A DNA stretch of 10,294 nucleotides from CAZPXF01 sp964590945 (GTDB lineage Bacteria; Bacillota; Clostridia; Lachnospirales; Lachnospiraceae): positions 1-10,294 of the forward strand of contig CAZPXF010000080.1 of NCBI GenBank assembly GCA_964590945.1, read 5' to 3'. The notes beneath the pieces are model-generated. The model had not been told where the DNA came from. It worked only from the letters and a program-made list of their open reading frames with translations, and searched no databases. Each line of letters opens with the position of its first letter. The first letter of the stretch is position 1. A program made the position numbers and the translations under genes. This document shows, piece by piece, positions 7,349-10,294 of the stretch.

Positions 7349-7386
7349 GTGCCTCAGAAAAACTTACACAAGGAGGAAAAGCCGCT

Positions 7387-8676
7387 ATGAAACCTGTGAC
7401 AGAATTATCTGCCGGGGAATTGAAGGATGAATATAAGGCTTTGGCGCAGAGATACCAGGATGTATGTGATCTGCATCTGAACCTGAATATGGCACGAGGA
7501 AAACCGGCTCCATCTCAGCTTGATCTATCCATGGAGCTTCTTGACTATCCGAAAAGCTTCCGGCTCGAGGATGGTATGGATGCAAGAAATTATGGAGGAC
7601 TGGAAGGAATTATGGAATGCCGCAGACTGTTCGGAGAGCTTCTTGGTATCGATCCGAACCATATCGTTATGGGAGGAGCTTCCAGCCTGAACCTGATGTT
7701 CGATACAATGGCGTCGCTCTATATGTTCGGAACTCTTGGCTGTGACCCCTGGAGCCTGTGCCGCTATCACGGTCACCCGGTCAAATTTCTTTGTCCGGTG
7801 CCGGGCTACGACAGACATTTCCGTATCTGTCAGGAGCTTGGGATCGAAATGATCCAGATCCCGTTATTTCCAGATGGTCCGGATATGGAGCTGGTCAGGG
7901 AGCTTGCTGCAAATGATCCTGACATCAAGGGCATCTGGTGCGTGCCGCTGCATTCCAACCCGGAGGGCGTCTGCTACAGCAACGCGGCCGTACATGCGCT
8001 TGCTTCCATGAAAACCGCTGCGCCGGATTTCCGGATCTTCTGGGACAATGCCTATGGAGTACACCATATTTACGAAGACGTACCGCTGCTGAATATTCTG
8101 GATGAATGCCAAAGGTGCGGAAACCCGAACCGCGCTTATTATTTCTTTTCAACAGCGAAGATCACATTTCCGGGGGCAGGCGTATCTCTGATTGCATCCA
8201 GCCCTGCAAATATTGCCGAGCTGAAAAGACATATGTCTGCCCAGACGATCAGCCACGATAAGATCAATCAGCTCCGTCATGTACAGTTTTTCCGAACCCC
8301 GGAAGGAATCCATGCGCACATGAAGAAGCTTGCCGGTGAACTTCGTCCGAAATTCGACGTTGTTCTTCAGACGCTGGAAAAGGAGCTTGGCGGCACAGGG
8401 CTTGCCACATGGAGCAGACCAAAGGGCGGATACTTTGTATCGCTCCACACATTTCCGGGATGCGCAGCCCGGACCGTCTCACTTGCAAAGGATGCCGGCG
8501 TGGTCCTGACGGACGCCGGAGCTACCTATCCGTACGGAGTAGACGATACGGACAGCAATATACGTATCGCACCATCCTACCCGACCGTGGAAGAACTGCA
8601 GCAAGCTATGGAGATCCTTGTTCTCTGTGTGAAGATCGCCGGGTACGAACAGCTTCTGCATACTTCCGAAAACTGA
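7387..8676 (+). CDS. Aspartate aminotransferase, subgroup Ic (MocR-like fold-type I PLP enzyme)
   Basis: A PLP-dependent aminotransferase of 429 residues. It probably transfers the amino group of L-aspartate to 2-oxoglutarate, forming oxaloacetate and L-glutamate in the cytoplasm. The N-terminal block LNMARGKPAPSQLDLS (32-47) is typical of the family often labelled MocR-like aminotransferase, whose characterised members are subgroup Ic aspartate aminotransferases. Active-site residues visible are Asn191 in HSNPEG, Asp220 and Tyr223 in WDNAYG (pyridine nitrogen and hydroxyl contacts), the PLP-binding Lys258 in FSTAKITFPGAG, and Arg393 in NIRIAPSYP for the substrate carboxylate. The motif reads STAK where many relatives have STSK, a mild change. 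There is no DNA-binding domain, so it is an enzyme rather than a GntR/MocR regulator. A strong AAGGAGG lies 10 nt before the ATG. It is the first gene of a two-gene operon with glutamate dehydrogenase, which would recycle its product glutamate to 2-oxoglutarate. Confidence 0.9.
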   Translation: MKPVTELSAGELKDEYKALAQRYQDVCDLHLNLNMARGKPAPSQLDLSMELLDYPKSFRLEDGMDARNYGGLEGIMECRRLFGELLGIDPNHIVMGGASSLNLMFDTMASLYMFGTLGCDPWSLCRYHGHPVKFLCPVPGYDRHFRICQELGIEMIQIPLFPDGPDMELVRELAANDPDIKGIWCVPLHSNPEGVCYSNAAVHALASMKTAAPDFRIFWDNAYGVHHIYEDVPLLNILDECQRCGNPNRAYYFFSTAKITFPGAGVSLIASSPANIAELKRHMSAQTISHDKINQLRHVQFFRTPEGIHAHMKKLAGELRPKFDVVLQTLEKELGGTGLATWSRPKGGYFVSLHTFPGCAARTVSLAKDAGVVLTDAGATYPYGVDDTDSNIRIAPSYPTVEELQQAMEILVLCVKIAGYEQLLHTSEN

Positions 8677-8709
8677 TTTCAAACAATAAAACAAAGGAGA
8701 TAACAGACT

Positions 8710-9972
8710 ATGGCTAAGACATACAATCCATATGATAACGTATTAAAGGTTGTCAAAGATGCGGCCGATATCCTCGGCTATTCTGAAAGTGACATTGAGG
8801 CAATCAAATATCCTGAGCGCGAGCTCAAGGTTTCTATTCCAGTCCGTATGGACGATGGGACAACGCGCGTATTCGAAGGTTACCGTATCCAGCATTCCAC
8901 ATCACGCGGACCTGCAAAGGGCGGAATCCGTTTTCATCCGGCAGTAAATGTCGATGAAGTAAGAGCGCTTTCCGCCTGGATGACCTTCAAGTGTGCAGTT
9001 GTAAATATTCCTTATGGCGGCGGCAAGGGAGGTGTCGTCTGCGACCCGAACGAACTGTCTGAAAATGAGATCCGCGCGATCGCAAGACGTTATACAGCGG
9101 CCATCGCTCCGCTGATCGGACCGGAGCAGGATATCCCGGCGCCGGATGTAGGAACGAACCCGGCCGTTATGGGTTGGATGATGGATACATACAGTATGCT
9201 GAAGGGGCATTGCATCCACGGCGTTGTGACGGGAAAACCGATCGAACTTGGCGGCGCCCTTGGAAGAAATGAAGCAACCGGACGCGGAGTCATGTTCACA
9301 ACAAAGAATATTTTATCGAAGCTTGACATCCCCGTTGAGGGAACAACCGTAGCTGTTCAGGGTATGGGAAATGTCGGAAGCATCACCGCAAAGCTTCTTC
9401 ACAGGGAAGGTATGAAGGTCGTTGCAGTCAGCGATGTATCCTGCGGCATTTACAACCCGGACGGGCTCAACATTCCTGCAATTCTTGAATATCTGTCGAA
9501 AGACCGGAAGAACCTGCTTGAGAATTATCACGAGGACGGAATGACAAAGATCACCAACAGCAAGCTCCTCGAGCTTGGCGTCACAGTACTCGTTCCTGCA
9601 GCACTTGAGAACCAGATCAATGAGGACAATGCCGCCCGCATTCAGGCAAAGGTAATCGTCGAAGCTGCCAACGGGCCTACAACCGCAGAGGCCGACGAGA
9701 TCCTCACAAAGAAGGGCATCATCCTTGTACCGGACATCCTCGCCAATGCAGGCGGCGTAGTCGTATCCTACTTTGAGTGGGTACAAAACATCCAGTCTGT
9801 GAGCTGGACGGAGGCGGAAGTTAATGAGAAGCTGAAAAACATCATGGATCCTGCATTCGAAGCGGTATGGAATATCGCCCATGAAAAAAACACAACACTC
9901 CGTACAGGCGCTTACCTGATCGCTGTAAAACGTGTTGTCGATGCAAAAACTGCGCGCGCCATCTGGCCATAA
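8710..9972 (+). CDS. gdhA: Glutamate dehydrogenase, probably NAD-specific catabolic type
   Basis: Catalyses reversible oxidative deamination of L-glutamate to 2-oxoglutarate, ammonia and reduced cofactor. The 420-residue length matches the short hexameric NAD-linked enzymes of peptide- and amino-acid-fermenting anaerobes rather than the roughly 450-residue biosynthetic form. Substrate-domain residues are Lys70 in GPAKGGIRFHP, Lys94 in WMTFKCAV, the catalytic Lys106 in NIPYGGGKGG, and Asp146 in PAPDVGTNP. The Rossmann domain has the dinucleotide loop VQGMGNVGS (216-224), with Asp242 at the end of the second strand, which favours NAD over NADP. The core ends with EAANGPTT (318-325) and PDILANAGGVVVSYFEW (341-357). 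AAAGGAG lies 10 nt before the ATG. The gene starts 33 nt after the aminotransferase, with no promoter or terminator between, so the two are almost certainly co-transcribed. Cofactor choice is inferred. Confidence 0.97.
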   Translation: MAKTYNPYDNVLKVVKDAADILGYSESDIEAIKYPERELKVSIPVRMDDGTTRVFEGYRIQHSTSRGPAKGGIRFHPAVNVDEVRALSAWMTFKCAVVNIPYGGGKGGVVCDPNELSENEIRAIARRYTAAIAPLIGPEQDIPAPDVGTNPAVMGWMMDTYSMLKGHCIHGVVTGKPIELGGALGRNEATGRGVMFTTKNILSKLDIPVEGTTVAVQGMGNVGSITAKLLHREGMKVVAVSDVSCGIYNPDGLNIPAILEYLSKDRKNLLENYHEDGMTKITNSKLLELGVTVLVPAALENQINEDNAARIQAKVIVEAANGPTTAEADEILTKKGIILVPDILANAGGVVVSYFEWVQNIQSVSWTEAEVNEKLKNIMDPAFEAVWNIAHEKNTTLRTGAYLIAVKRVVDAKTARAIWP

Positions 9973-9990
9973 GATCAGAGTCAAATATTC

Positions 9991-10045
9991 CGGGACAGCA
10001 CATACTGTTTTATCTTCCACCTCAATGACCATGCTTGCTGTCCCG
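9991..10045. repeat. Long-range inverted repeat in the gdhA 3' region
   Basis: CGGGACAGCA (9991-10000) pairs perfectly with TGCTGTCCCG (10036-10045), and CAT (10001-10003) can extend the stem with ATG (10031-10033) across a two-base bulge. About 27 nt of loop remain. No T-run follows on either side, so it is not a standard intrinsic terminator. It starts 18 nt after the gdhA stop and could stabilise the mRNA end or be a small structured RNA element. Confidence 0.45.
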
Positions 10046-10061
10046 CCGGGCGCACTACGAC

Positions 10062-10098
10062 AAAAAGCGGAAATCTCTGAAAAGGATCTCCGCTTTTT
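10062..10098. terminator. Bidirectional intrinsic terminator between gdhA and the tRNA genes
   Basis: AAAAAGCGGA (10062-10071) pairs with TCCGCTTTTT (10089-10098) in a 10-bp stem with a GC-rich core, and the symmetrical A and T runs give U-tracts in both directions. It would end the rightward aminotransferase-gdhA transcript and the leftward tRNA transcript, whose last gene ends at 10104, only five bases away. Confidence 0.85.
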
Positions 10099-10103
10099 AC
10101 TAC

Positions 10104-10176
10104 TGAAGCATCGGGGATTCGAACCCCGGACAACTTGATTAAAAGTCAAGTGCTCTACCACCTGAGCTAATGCTCC
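10104..10176 (-). tRNA. tRNA-Lys (anticodon TTT)
   Basis: A complete 73-nt cloverleaf. The acceptor stem GGAGCAT pairs with ATGCTTC (one G-U), with discriminator A. The D stem is GCTC/GAGC with loop AGGTGGTA. The anticodon stem is CTTGA/TCAAG with loop CTTTTAA, anticodon TTT at 10143-10141. The T arm is CGGGG-TTCGAAT-CCCCG. The 3' CCA is not encoded; the next bases are GTA. It lies 58 nt downstream of the tRNA-Gln gene and was probably processed from the same transcript. Confidence 0.97.
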
Positions 10177-10234
10177 ATGTCTTATTCACTTGTGTGCAAT
10201 CAGATCACCGCCAGCAGTTCAACCTTGCAGCGGA

Positions 10235-10294
10235 CTGGACTAGCTGGATTCGAACCAGCGAATGCAGGAGTCAAAGTCCTGTGCCTTACCGCTT
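10235..10294 (-). tRNA. tRNA-Gln (anticodon TTG), 5' end outside the window
   Basis: The 3' 60 nt of a tRNA are present. They include the D-arm end with AGCGGTAAGGC, anticodon stem CAGGA/TCCTG with loop CTTTGAC (anticodon TTG at 10274-10272), T arm GCTGG-TTCGAAT-CCAGC, 3' acceptor strand TAGTCCA and discriminator G. The 3' acceptor predicts a 5' strand TGGACTA with the U1-A72 pair usual for tRNA-Gln. CCA is not encoded. The acceptor 5' strand and part of the D arm are cut off by the window edge. Confidence 0.93.

Larger units (their letters stand above)
7097..7386. promoter_or_regulatory. Divergent AT-rich intergenic control region
   Basis: This 290-nt gap between two divergent genes is far richer in A/T than the coding DNA and holds no convincing ORF. 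It contains two direct copies of TATTTATAC (7171-7179 and 7194-7202, starts 23 bp apart). It also has three copies of TTTCGGT (7203-7209, 7224-7230 and 7311-7317), the first two exactly 21 bp apart, about two helical turns. Other elements are a consensus TTGACA (7155-7160) with no well-placed -10 and a weak TTGCAT-N17-TATATA pair (7214-7242). The main rightward promoter and a possible leftward -10 are listed separately. The repeats could be operator sites or simply low-complexity sequence. Confidence 0.6.

Noticed and set aside
9313..10161. A 282-codon leftward ORF antisense to gdhA and running into the tRNA-Lys gene
   Set aside because: It begins inside the tRNA-Lys gene, and the motif FNQVVRGSNPRC is a translated tRNA. 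It then crosses the terminator and lies antisense to a clear gdhA. It has no family resemblance or ribosome binding site.
1..10294. Mobile element, phage, CRISPR array or defence system
   Set aside because: I found no transposase, integrase, regularly spaced repeats, terminal inverted repeats or toxin-antitoxin-like gene pair. The tRNA genes at the right end are intact or cut only by the window edge and show no duplicated attachment site.

Overview
This window reads as a chromosomal amino-acid-catabolism locus from a Gram-positive anaerobe of the Clostridia, most likely a gut Lachnospiraceae. That placement is an inference from the gene content (a clostridial-type short glutamate dehydrogenase, a cytoplasmic asparaginase and an M18 aminopeptidase), strong AGGAGG-like ribosome binding sites, intermediate base composition with AT-rich intergenic DNA, and tRNA genes that do not encode the 3' CCA. 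I see no transposase, integrase, phage gene or CRISPR array.

Layout. Positions 1-5157 hold a leftward cluster. In transcription order it is a LysR-type regulator (5157-4180), an APC-superfamily amino acid permease (4148-2724), an M18 aminopeptidase (2699-1380), a type I asparaginase (1239-193) and a possible small ORF (215-63) overlapping the asparaginase end. Gaps are about 25-30 nt except for 140 nt before the asparaginase, which holds a long hairpin. Upstream of the regulator, also leftward, is a 601-residue PEP/pyruvate-binding (ATP-grasp) protein (7096-5291) with no swivelling phosphohistidine or TIM-barrel domain. A 290-nt AT-rich divergent region (7097-7386) separates it from a rightward pair: a MocR-like/subgroup Ic aspartate aminotransferase (7387-8676) and an NAD-type glutamate dehydrogenase (8710-9972). 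That pair has a good TTGTAA-N17-TATAAT promoter. The right end holds a bidirectional terminator and two leftward tRNA genes, tRNA-Lys(TTT) and a truncated tRNA-Gln(TTG).

How the genes fit together (inference). The permease would bring in an amino acid. The M18 enzyme would release N-terminal, probably acidic, residues from peptides, and the asparaginase would convert Asn to Asp plus ammonia. The aminotransferase would move the amino group of Asp to 2-oxoglutarate, giving oxaloacetate and Glu. The glutamate dehydrogenase would regenerate 2-oxoglutarate with release of ammonia and NADH. Together they make a compact Asn/Asp/Glu deamination module feeding oxaloacetate, with a LysR regulator in the leftward arm. 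The genes are mostly ordinary. The least explained parts are the PEP/pyruvate-binding protein with its conserved-looking C-terminal domain, the small ORF at the left edge, and the regulatory DNA of the two intergenic regions.
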